From the NCBI GenBank assembly GCA_031431235.1, contig JANPDA010000497.1, forward strand, positions 1-5,619: DNA of 5,619 nucleotides, read 5' to 3'. This DNA is from JANNSW01 sp031431235. GTDB lineage: Bacteria > Pseudomonadota > Alphaproteobacteria > Rhizobiales > Hyphomicrobiaceae. Of the stretch, positions 1 through 5,344 are shown piece after piece (position 1 is the first letter of the stretch; each line of letters begins with the position of its first letter). A program made the translations under genes and the position numbers. Below the pieces are notes generated by a model. That model had not been told where the DNA came from. It saw nothing but the letters and a program-made list of their open reading frames with translations, and did not search any database.

Positions 1-98
1 GTCATTACGTCGTTGCCCGCGAGCCCGAACATCGTGTTGGTCTCGGCAGCGATGCCGTCCAACGTGTTGTTGCTCTTGGTGCCCTTGATCTTTGCCAT
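1..98 (-). CDS. RTX (hemolysin-type calcium-binding repeat) protein, N-terminal fragment cut by the window edge
   Basis: Only the first 32 codons are present; the gene continues past the left edge. The start is ATG at 98-96, with an AAGGA ribosome binding site at 108-112 and 9 nt of spacing. The peptide opens MAKIKG, has N-T-L-D-G at residues 11-15, and reaches a first RTX-like unit, G-L-A-G-N-D-V-M, at residues 25-32. It closely parallels the N-terminus of the complete RTX gene at 370-1470 (MARIKG, R-I-D-G at 12-15, G-M-G-G-H-D at 24-29), so the two are tandem paralogues on the same strand. By analogy it would be a type I secreted protein that binds calcium through a beta-roll. Whether it carries an enzyme domain cannot be seen. 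Family is fairly sure; function is not. Confidence 0.75.
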   Translation of the reverse strand, partial: MAKIKGTKSNNTLDGIAAETNTMFGLAGNDVM

Positions 99-369
99 GT
101 ACTCTATTCCTTCGCTCGTTCCAAAAACCCACTGATTTGACCGAACGCAGTCTCCGCCGCTTTCAGTCAGCCCGGAAACGACTGTGCCGCACACGAGTTA
201 AAAATTTCTTTCGTTGTACCAAATCGGCATAATCGGTATCCGTCTCTACTAACAACTCGTAAATATGCGCGGCTAGACTGATGGAATCAGAGCATCCTGC
301 CGGGCGCGTTGTCCCGTACTGGCGCACCGCACCTGCAGCATGCGAACATGGTCGGGGCTGGTTTGCGGA
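99..369. other. Intergenic region between the two tandem RTX genes, with AT-rich candidate promoter zone
   Basis: These 271 bp lie downstream of one RTX gene and upstream of the other, both on the minus strand. No believable gene is present. Bases 190-265 are clearly AT-rich against a GC-rich background and are the likeliest place for the promoter of the left-edge gene. On the minus strand a TTGTTA (250-255) and a GATTAT (229-234) are separated by 15 bp, a weak sigma-70-like pair, so I do not assign it firmly. The same patch holds a near-perfect tandem 9-mer (222-230 and 231-239) and a 7-bp inverted repeat, ACGAGTT (193-199) with AACTCGT (254-260). I saw no hairpin followed by a T tract that would terminate the RTX gene ending at 370. 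Confidence 0.4.
108..112 (-). promoter_or_regulatory. Ribosome binding site of the left-edge RTX gene
   Basis: The minus strand reads AAGGA here, 9 nt before the ATG at 98. It supports that start, which also matches the N-terminus of the neighbouring paralogue. Confidence 0.6.
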
Positions 370-1470
370 TCAGACCACGTCGAAATCGCTGGCGTTGAGC
401 GTGCCGGCGAAGCTCTCGAAGTCGGCGATGCGCACGGCGGCGCCCGCGCCCGACCCGTCGGCATCGAAATAGAGATCGCCCAGGTCCTGCACGAGCACGA
501 ATTGCGCCTCGGCCGCGTCGCCTGCAGCGCTGCCCGTCGCCAGGTCGACGACGCTCCAGCCGCCTCCGAGGCCGAACAGGCCCTCGTCGACGCGGATCTT
601 GTCGACGCCGTCCTGGTAGTCGACGATCACGTCGATGCCGCTCGCGGGATCGATGAAGAAGTAGTCGCGGGCATTGTCGCCGGCGAGCGTCGAGTCGCCA
701 GTCAGGCGGTCGCGGCCGGCGCCGCCACGCAGCACGTCGGAGCCTTGCGCGCCCTCGAGGATGTCGTTGTCGGCGCCGCCCAGCAGCTCGTCGTCGCCCA
801 GGCCCCCATAGAGGCTGTCACGCCCGCTGCCGCCATCCAGGCTGTCATTGTCCGCGTGCCCGATGATCAGGTCGTTGCCGGCGCCGCCATAGAGGTGATC
901 GTCGCCTTCGCCGCCCACGACGTCGTCGTTGCCGGCTTCGCCCCAGAGGTTGTCGCCTTCCTCGGCGCCACGCAGGGTGTCGTTGCCCGAGCCACCATGG
1001 ATGGTGTCGGCGCCGGTTGCGCCCGAGAGCGAGTCGTCGCCGGTGCCGCCCTCGATGCTGTCGTTGCCGTCGCCACCGAAGACGTCGTCGTCGTCCTTGC
1101 CGCCATCGATGCTGTCATTGCCGTCGTCGCCATAGAAGGTGTCGTTGCCAAGGCCGCCGATCAGCAGGTCGACGCCTTCCTTGCCGTAGAGCGCGTCATG
1201 GCCCTTGCCGCCTTCGAGCGTATCATCGCCCATTCCGCCGAACAGCTTGTCGGCGTCATCGCCGCCCGAGATCTCGTCGTTGCCGAGCGAGCCGACGATG
1301 CGGTCCTTGCCGGCGCCACCTTCGAGCGTGTCGTCGCCCGCGCCGCCGTCGAGCATGTCGTTGCCGTCGAGCCCGCGCAGCAGATCGTGGCCGCCCATGC
1401 CGGTGATGATGTCGTTGAGGCTGGTGCCGTCGATGCGGTTGCGCTGATCATTGCCCTTGATGCGCGCCAT
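370..1470 (-). CDS. RTX calcium-binding protein made of 27 tandem nonapeptides, putative type I secretion substrate
   Basis: This encodes 366 residues, starting at ATG 1470 with GGGAG at 1479-1483 and 8 nt of spacing. After a 14-residue leader (MARIKG...RID), residues 15-257 form 27 consecutive nine-residue units of the GGxGxDxLx type, with no insertion or phase break. Such units bind calcium between turns and fold into a parallel beta-roll outside the cell. Residues 258-366 resemble the serralysin-type C-terminal module: D-Y-F-F near 269-272, a G-x-D-x-I-x-D-Y stretch, L-Y-F-D-A-D-G-S-G at 333-341, and a terminus of acidic plus hydrophobic residues ending F-D-V-V. That is the usual uncleaved type I secretion signal. 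There is no N-terminal signal peptide, no HExxH zinc site and no other catalytic domain. A structural, surface-layer, matrix or calcium-buffering role is inferred rather than shown. It is a paralogue of the gene at 1-98. No ABC exporter, membrane-fusion protein or TolC gene is in the window. Confidence 0.9.
   Translation of the reverse strand: MARIKGNDQRNRIDGTSLNDIITGMGGHDLLRGLDGNDMLDGGAGDDTLEGGAGKDRIVGSLGNDEISGGDDADKLFGGMGDDTLEGGKGHDALYGKEGVDLLIGGLGNDTFYGDDGNDSIDGGKDDDDVFGGDGNDSIEGGTGDDSLSGATGADTIHGGSGNDTLRGAEEGDNLWGEAGNDDVVGGEGDDHLYGGAGNDLIIGHADNDSLDGGSGRDSLYGGLGDDELLGGADNDILEGAQGSDVLRGGAGRDRLTGDSTLAGDNARDYFFIDPASGIDVIVDYQDGVDKIRVDEGLFGLGGGWSVVDLATGSAAGDAAEAQFVLVQDLGDLYFDADGSGAGAAVRIADFESFAGTLNASDFDVV
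700..1428 (-). repeat. Coding tandem array of 27 units x 27 bp (RTX nonapeptides)
   Basis: Residues 15-257 of the RTX protein map to exactly 729 bp, that is 27 units of 27 bp in one phase. Units are diverged at DNA level but keep the Gly at unit positions 1, 2 and 4 and the Asp at position 6, so selection is on protein sequence. Several units deviate (for example G-A-E-E-G-D-N-L-W and G-K-E-G-V-D-L-L-I) without changing length. The array also explains the long open frame on the opposite strand. Confidence 0.9.
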
Positions 1471-1617
1471 CGCGTGCTCTCCCGAAGCGGCGGCCCGGTA
1501 CCGGACCTAGCGGCTTGATCGAAGAGCATGCGCAGGTGAGGGTTAAGCCGACGTATAGGCGCGACCACACGTCAAGCCGGCACGCTGGCCAAGCTTAACG
1601 AGCAGGAAACCGGAGCC
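1471..1617 (-). promoter_or_regulatory. Upstream region of the RTX gene with possible promoter elements
   Basis: This 147-bp gap separates the 76-residue gene from the RTX gene on the same strand. The minus strand carries TTGACG (1570-1575) and TATACG (1552-1557), but only 12 bp separate them, too short for a standard sigma-70 promoter. One element may be fortuitous. A 7-bp inverted repeat, GTTAAGC (1542-1548) and GCTTAAC (1593-1599), brackets both. The ribosome binding site GGGAG is at 1479-1483. Whether the RTX gene has its own promoter or is read from the upstream small gene is open. Confidence 0.3.
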
Positions 1618-1848
1618 TCAACGCAGGAACCGGCCCTCGGGCAGGCCGACCAGGCGCTCGAAGCGGGGATCGAGCGTGCGGCAGCCAGCACGGTCGAGCT
1701 CGGCGAGTGCGGAGCGCAAGGCCGCTGCGACCCGGGCGAGCTCAGGAGTGCCCTTCACGTCGTCATGGATGTATTCGAGCGTGATGCGCACCGACTGCAG
1801 GTCGACCGCCGGCACTGCTCCCGTCCTCGCTCCCGTTCCGTCCGCCAC
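1618..1848 (-). CDS. Small protein of unknown function (76 aa)
   Basis: I do not recognise the family. The start is GTG at 1848-1846, preceded by GGGAGG at 1855-1860 with 6 nt of spacing, the best ribosome binding site in the window. This is the main reason to accept the gene. The product is soluble-looking: no signal peptide, no membrane segment, and a single Cys at 56. Residues 16-28 (V-D-L-Q-S-V-R-I-T-L-E-Y-I) look like a beta strand. Residues 35-54 (P-E-L-A-R-V-A-A-A-L...) form a likely amphipathic helix, and the tail is basic with R-F-L-R at the end. It lies 147 bp upstream of the RTX gene on the same strand and is divergent from the GT4 gene, so it could share a transcript with the RTX gene. 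A link to RTX secretion is speculation. Confidence 0.6.
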   Translation of the reverse strand: MADGTGARTGAVPAVDLQSVRITLEYIHDDVKGTPELARVAAALRSALAELDRAGCRTLDPRFERLVGLPEGRFLR

Positions 1849-1854
1849 GCTACG

Positions 1855-1860
1855 CCTCCC
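1855..1860 (-). promoter_or_regulatory. Ribosome binding site deciding the GTG start of the 76-aa gene
   Basis: GGGAGG on the minus strand, 6 nt before GTG 1848. There is no ATG in a better position, and this site is the strongest evidence that the small gene is translated. Confidence 0.6.
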
Positions 1861-2028
1861 GCCGCGATCGCATTCGGCTCATCGCCACCATGCATGATCC
1901 GGCCCAACTATCGCTCGGCAACATCGCCCGCCGCTCAGCTTCCTTTTACCTTTCTCCACCACGATGCCAAGGCCTCGTTTTCATAGCGGGTCCGTGGGCC
2001 ATGCAACCCGGGGCCTGCAAATGGCGTA

Positions 2029-2033
2029 AAGGG
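2029..2033 (+). promoter_or_regulatory. Ribosome binding site deciding the GTG start of the GT4 gene
   Basis: AAGGG, 9 nt before GTG 2043. The alternative ATG at 2001 has no comparable purine run, and the extra residues it would add are not glycosyltransferase-like. Confidence 0.5.
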
Positions 2034-2042
2034 TCGGGTCCA

Positions 2043-3272
2043 GTGAAGCGTAACCGCGTCCTCATCATCGTCGAGAACCTGACGTTGCCACTCGACCGGC
2101 GGGTCTGGCAGGAGGCAACCGCGCTCAGGGACGCCGGCTATACGGTGTCGGTGATCTGCCCGATCGGGGGCGCGTACACCCAGCGTTACGAGTGCCTCGA
2201 GGGCATCCACATCTTCCGCCATCCGCTGCCACTGGAAGCCTCCGGCGCGCTCGGCTACGCGGTCGAATACGGGTTTGCGCTCGCCTGGGAGTTCTGGCTC
2301 GCGATCAAGGTCTACAACAAGGTCGGCTTCGATGTGATCCAGGCCTGCAACCCGCCCGATACGATTTTCATGCTGGCGGGCTTCTACAAGCTGTTCTTCG
2401 GCACGCCGTTCGTGTTCGACCATCACGACATCAACCCCGAGCTGTACGAGGCCAAGTTCGGCCGGCGCGGCGCTTTCCACAAGCTGCTGATCTGGCTGGA
2501 GCGGATGACGTTTCGCACCGCGACCGTGTCGATCGCCACCAACGAGCCGTTCAAGCGGATCGCGATCGAGCGTGGCGGCATGGACGCGGACCGCGTGTTC
2601 GTCGTCCGCAGCGTGCCCGACCTCTCCCGCTTCCGCCGCATCGCGCCCGATCTGTCCTTGCGGAGGGGGCGGCGCCACCTCGCGGGCTATGTCGGTATCC
2701 TGGGTGGCCAGGACGGCGTCGACCTGTTGGTGAAGGCGATGGCCGATATCGTGCACGGCCGAGGGCGCGACGACATGCAATGCGTGATTGTCGGCTCCGG
2801 CACCGAGCTCGAGCCGCTGAAGCAGCTCGCGGCGCAGCTTCAGGTCGAGGATCACGTCACCTTCACCGGGTTCCTGTCGGGCGAGCCGCTGCTGGCGGCG
2901 CTCTCGGCCTTCGATCTGGGCGTGATCCCCGATCCCAAGAACGTCTACAACGACCGCATCTCGATGAACAAGGTGTTCGAGTACATGAGCCTCGGCATCC
3001 CGTTCGTTTCCTTCGACCTCGACGAGGGGCGGCGAACGGCGGGCGATGCTGCCCTCTATGCCGGGCGCAATGATCCCCTCGACCTCGCCGCGAAGATGCT
3101 GGCCCTCGCGGATGATCCAGGCTTGCGCGCGCGGATGGGCGCCCTGGGGCAAGCGCGTGCGAAATCCGAGCTGTCCTGGGAGCAGGAGCGCGGCCAATTG
3201 CTGTCGGCCTACGAGGCAGCGCTCAACGGGCGCGGACGGCTCGTCGCGGCGCCTCGAACCGCGGCGGCCTAG
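2043..3272 (+). CDS. Glycosyltransferase family 4 (GT-B fold), exopolysaccharide or surface polysaccharide type
   Basis: This encodes 409 residues. I chose GTG 2043 because AAGGG at 2029-2033 precedes it by 9 nt and because family members typically begin right before the first strand, here R-V-L-I-I-V-E-N at residues 5-12. In-frame ATG 2001 adds 14 residues and lacks a good ribosome binding site. The N-terminal acceptor half has D-R-R-V-W-Q-E (18-24), typical of this subfamily, and F-D-H-H-D-I-N-P-E-L-Y around 125-135. The C-terminal donor half has G-Y-V-G-I-L-G-G-Q-D-G-V-D (215-227), V-I-V-G-S-G (248-253) and N-D-R-I-S-M-N-K-V-F-E-Y-M (303-315), followed by D-E-G-R-R-T-A-G-D. Retaining transfer of a sugar from a nucleotide-sugar donor to a lipid-linked glycan at the cytoplasmic membrane face is the expected role; donor and acceptor cannot be read. 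The first Glu of the classic E-x7-E motif is Arg305, with the second at Glu313. A two-codon ORF (ATG GCG TAA, 2021-2029) runs into the ribosome binding site. Confidence 0.9.
   Translation: MKRNRVLIIVENLTLPLDRRVWQEATALRDAGYTVSVICPIGGAYTQRYECLEGIHIFRHPLPLEASGALGYAVEYGFALAWEFWLAIKVYNKVGFDVIQACNPPDTIFMLAGFYKLFFGTPFVFDHHDINPELYEAKFGRRGAFHKLLIWLERMTFRTATVSIATNEPFKRIAIERGGMDADRVFVVRSVPDLSRFRRIAPDLSLRRGRRHLAGYVGILGGQDGVDLLVKAMADIVHGRGRDDMQCVIVGSGTELEPLKQLAAQLQVEDHVTFTGFLSGEPLLAALSAFDLGVIPDPKNVYNDRISMNKVFEYMSLGIPFVSFDLDEGRRTAGDAALYAGRNDPLDLAAKMLALADDPGLRARMGALGQARAKSELSWEQERGQLLSAYEAALNGRGRLVAAPRTAAA
3269..3272. other. Interlocked convergent stop codons (CTAG)
   Basis: The plus-strand GT4 gene ends with TAG at 3270-3272 and the minus-strand glycosyltransferase ends with TAG at 3271-3269. 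Both are read from the palindrome CTAG, so there is no intergenic space for a terminator. Confidence 0.9.
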
Positions 3273-4096
3273 GCTTTTGAGCTCGCCGGCTCCCGCTTCC
3301 AGCCGCGCGCGCCGGGCAGACGCCGCGACAGGCGCCGGAAGAGGCCGGTTCCGGCGCTGCCGGCGCGCCGGCCGAGCTCGGAGCCCGACAGGTATAGTAG
3401 GCTGCAGGTGGTCTGGATCCAGCGCGGCCTGAGTGCCCGGCTCCACTTGGCGCGGAACGCGCGCTCGCAGGCATGGAACGCCTCCGACTTCACCCCCTTG
3501 CTCAGATGCTGCAGGTGGAAGTCGATCACGTAGCTCGACCAACCGAGCGTATCGGCGGCTAGGCAGATGTCGGCCCCGTAGAAATGAAAGCCCTCCAGAT
3601 CGGCCGAGAAGGCGAGGCGCGCCGCGCGGCGCACCACGATGAAGTTCTCATCGAGGCTCGCGACCCGCTCCGGCAGGCTGCCCACATGCCGGTCGGTGCC
3701 GTGCCCGTCGGTAATCCTGAGCGCCAGACGGCCCACACCCGCTCCCCCCGCATTGCCGGCCAGCGCCCAGGCCGGATCATGCCGTTGCAATTCGCCGAGC
3801 CGTGCCTCGAGCTCGGCCCGCCCGTCCCGGATCAGCCGCACGTCCTGGTGGCACAGGATGACGAGATCGCCGCGGGCCTCCTCCAGCAGCCGGTTGAGAC
3901 CGCGAGTGGCGCAAAGGCCGTTGCCAGCGGAGTTGTCGAGATAGAGATACTCGCAATCCAGGCCTGCAAAGCCGCCCGCACGCAGCGTGGCGGTCATGGC
4001 GTCGTATTGCTGCCGGTCGGTGACGAGGGTCGCGATCGTGAAGCGGACCAGCGACGGCGGCGCTACGGCAGCGATCGCACGGGGCGCTTCGATCAT
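3269..4096 (-). CDS. Glycosyltransferase of the GT2-like CHQDV family (Glyco_tranf_2_5-like)
   Basis: This encodes 275 residues, starting at ATG 4096 with GGAG at 4106-4109 and 9 nt of spacing. The start overlaps the stop of the upstream GT2 gene as ATGA, so translation is probably coupled. The domain resembles the Pfam family of GT-A transferases usually labelled Glycosyltransferase-like family 2_5. It has I-A-T-L-V-T near 21-26, L-D-N-S at 53-56, A-T-R-G-L-N at 63-68, D-L-V-I-L-C-H-Q-D-V at 77-86 (H-Q-D in place of a DxD metal site), and F-H-F-Y-G-A-D-I-C-L-A at 169-179, followed by H-L-Q-H at 193-196. The last 40 or so residues are rich in Arg, Gly and Ser and look disordered. There is no membrane segment. 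Its stop shares CTAG with the convergent GT4 gene. It probably adds one sugar, or modifies the same glycan as its partner; specificity is unknown. Confidence 0.8.
   Translation of the reverse strand: MIEAPRAIAAVAPPSLVRFTIATLVTDRQQYDAMTATLRAGGFAGLDCEYLYLDNSAGNGLCATRGLNRLLEEARGDLVILCHQDVRLIRDGRAELEARLGELQRHDPAWALAGNAGGAGVGRLALRITDGHGTDRHVGSLPERVASLDENFIVVRRAARLAFSADLEGFHFYGADICLAADTLGWSSYVIDFHLQHLSKGVKSEAFHACERAFRAKWSRALRPRWIQTTCSLLYLSGSELGRRAGSAGTGLFRRLSRRLPGARGWKREPASSKA
4093..4096 (-). other. ATGA stop/start overlap coupling the two GT2 genes
   Basis: On the minus strand the upstream gene ends in TGA (4095-4093) and the downstream gene starts with ATG (4096-4094). This 4-bp overlap usually means one transcript with coupled translation, so both enzymes probably act in the same pathway. 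Confidence 0.85.
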
Positions 4097-5184
4097 GGGG
4101 CGAGGCTCCGCTGGTCTTGCCTCAGGGCAGCGCGCGCCCCGGCTGCGAGCCTGGCTGCCGCGGGTCGGCCCGCATTCAGTCCGCTTTCCGCATAGGCACC
4201 AAGCCAGCCATGCCGGTTGCTCCAGATCTCGCGCCAGGTGCTTGCACGGAGCGCGAAGTCGATCCGGTTACCCGGCAGCGCCGCGATCGAGAGCGTCAGA
4301 TAGCGCGTGAGCGGCCACAGCGTCAGCAGCCCGAGCCCGATCGGACGCAACAGCGGATGCCAATGGCGCCGGATCAGCTCGGCCTTGGCGGCGAGCAGCT
4401 TCACCATTTTGGCCGCGCCACTAACTTCGGAAGCGCCGCCATAGTGGACGATGCGCGCGTCTGGCGTGAACAACGGACGACCTCCGAGCTCACGAGCCCT
4501 GAGGCAGAGATCGGCCTCCTCGCCATACATGAAGAACGCGGGGTCGAACCCGCCGAGCCCCTGCCAGAGGTCATGACGGATCAGCAGGAAGCAGCCCGAG
4601 ACGATATCGACCTCGCTCACGCGATCGCGCCGCCAGCCGCCATAGGCCTCGGCGTTGAAGAGGCCGCTGGCCGGAAAGAGCCCTGTCAGGCCGACCGTGC
4701 GGCAGAACGTGTTCCACAGTGTCGCGCGCTGCCAGCAGCAGCTCGGATTGAGGCGGCCGTCGGGAAACAGCGTCCGTCCTCCCCAGATGCCGGCGGCGGG
4801 CTGCTCGTCGGCAAAGGCGAGCAGGCGCTCGATACCGCGATCGATCACGACCGTATCCGGGTTGAGCAGCAGCAGGAATTCGCCGCAGGCCTGCTCGGCG
4901 GCCAGGTTGTTGGCGCGGGCAAAGCCGATGTTCTCGGCCAGAGCGATCAGCCGGATCGGGCCGAGGCATGCGCGGATCGCTTCCGCCGAGCCATCGGTCG
5001 AGGCATTGTCGACGACAATGATCTCGTAGGACGTCCCTCGCATCTCGGCAATTGCCGAGCGCAGGGCCTCGAGGGTCAGCTCGCGGGTGTTGTAGCTGAC
5101 GATGAGGATCGACAAGCGCACTGCGAAGCGCGCGGGCGCCAGTCCATCGAATTCCCCGTCAATGCTCGCCGCCACCATTGTCAT
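4093..5184 (-). CDS. Glycosyltransferase family 2, rhamnosyltransferase-like (WbbL type)
   Basis: This encodes 363 residues from ATG 5184. An in-frame TTG at 5199 would add 5 residues but has a poor ribosome binding site, while ATG 5184 follows a GGGGG run by 4 nt; ATG 5178 is a third option. GT-A fold signatures, numbered from 5184, are L-S-I-L-I-V-S-Y-N-T at 24-33, V-D-N-A-S-T at 58-63, and I-G-F-A-R-A-N-N at 86-93. L-N-P-D-T at 107-111 sits in the DxD position. G-G-F-D-P-A-F-F-M-Y-G-E-E-A-D-L-C-L-R at 211-229 holds the probable catalytic base region, and H-Y-G-G follows. This set is typical of rhamnosyltransferase-like GT2 enzymes of O-antigen and exopolysaccharide pathways. A hydrophobic stretch in the C-terminal third (R-P-I-G-L-G-L-L-T-L-W-P-L) may anchor it to the membrane. 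It is first of a two-gene operon, joined to the next gene by ATGA at 4093-4096. The actual sugar is not determinable. Confidence 0.85.
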   Translation of the reverse strand: MTMVAASIDGEFDGLAPARFAVRLSILIVSYNTRELTLEALRSAIAEMRGTSYEIIVVDNASTDGSAEAIRACLGPIRLIALAENIGFARANNLAAEQACGEFLLLLNPDTVVIDRGIERLLAFADEQPAAGIWGGRTLFPDGRLNPSCCWQRATLWNTFCRTVGLTGLFPASGLFNAEAYGGWRRDRVSEVDIVSGCFLLIRHDLWQGLGGFDPAFFMYGEEADLCLRARELGGRPLFTPDARIVHYGGASEVSGAAKMVKLLAAKAELIRRHWHPLLRPIGLGLLTLWPLTRYLTLSIAALPGNRIDFALRASTWREIWSNRHGWLGAYAESGLNAGRPAAARLAAGARAALRQDQRSLAP

Positions 5185-5275
5185 CCGGCCCCCAGCCAAT
5201 TCCAGGAGCGACGCTAGGTCGCGAATCGTAAAGCGCTGGTTAATCGCTGGCGCGGCCGCATGCTTGCACTAGCCC

Positions 5276-5295
5276 TCTGACGGGCGTCTGACGGG
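5276..5295 (+). repeat. Tandem 9-bp direct repeat, 11-bp period, candidate operator
   Basis: TCTGACGGG occurs at 5276-5284 and again at 5287-5295, separated by CG. The centre-to-centre distance is 11 bp, about one helical turn, so both copies face the same side of DNA. The second copy directly abuts TTGACA at 5296-5301. This geometry is common for activator or repressor sites overlapping a promoter. No known regulator is recognised from the motif. Confidence 0.45.
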
Positions 5296-5324
5296 TTGAC
5301 AAGCGGCCGCGGTCCGCACTCTCT
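5296..5324 (+). promoter_or_regulatory. Candidate promoter of the methylmalonyl-CoA mutase gene
   Basis: TTGACA at 5296-5301 is a perfect -35 hexamer. The region 15-18 bp downstream (5317-5325, CACTCTCTG) has no good -10 box, so if functional the promoter is probably weak or activator-dependent. It lies about 60 bp before the start codon at 5359. Confidence 0.35.
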
Positions 5325-5344
5325 GCCAGTTGCAGACGCGTCCC

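Larger units (their letters stand above)
1849..2042. promoter_or_regulatory. Divergent intergenic region between the 76-aa gene and the GT4 gene
   Basis: These 194 bp should hold promoters for both directions. On the minus strand TTGCCG and GATCAT lie 16 bp apart (roughly 1899-1926), matching sigma-70 boxes at 4 of 6 positions each; this is only suggestive. I could not pick a convincing plus-strand promoter. The GT4 reading frame stays open back to 1890, but that upstream stretch does not look like glycosyltransferase sequence. Confidence 0.3.

Noticed and set aside
270..369. Possible terminator hairpin after the RTX gene (near 339-366)
   Set aside because: The apparent stem contains mismatches on the transcribed strand, and no T tract follows it.
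281..472. Short plus-strand ORF of 63 codons and a minus-strand counterpart at 273-464
   Set aside because: Both overlap the real RTX 3' end, are low-complexity, and have no ribosome binding site or family resemblance.
700..1428. Regular 27-bp periodicity that could be taken for a CRISPR or minisatellite array
   Set aside because: There are no conserved repeats alternating with unique spacers. Units are diverged at DNA level and conserved at protein level as RTX nonapeptides.
340..1518. Open reading frame of 392 codons on the plus strand, antisense to the RTX gene, with a repetitive Val/Ala-rich product
   Set aside because: It is the complement of the GGxGxDxLx array: codon bias for G/C in the third position keeps the opposite frame free of stops and imposes a nine-residue period. 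The RTX protein is a clear family member; the antisense product is not.
1890..2042. N-terminal extension of the GT4 gene from ATG 1890 or ATG 2001
   Set aside because: The added residues do not resemble the family or a signal peptide, and neither ATG has a good ribosome binding site. GTG 2043 has AAGGG at proper spacing and gives the usual N-terminus.
1935..3542. Long minus-strand frame (535 codons) across the GT4 gene
   Set aside because: It is an Arg/Ala/Glu-rich shadow of the GT4 coding strand, spans the ends of two convergent genes, and matches no family pattern.
5185..5199. TTG start at 5199 for the GT2 gene
   Set aside because: It is a rare start codon without a well-placed ribosome binding site. 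ATG 5184 is 15 bp downstream, follows a G run, and loses no domain sequence.
4117..5217. Plus-strand frame of 366 codons opposite the GT2 gene
   Set aside because: It is a shadow frame with composition typical of the complement of GC-rich coding sequence. The minus-strand product has full GT2 motifs.
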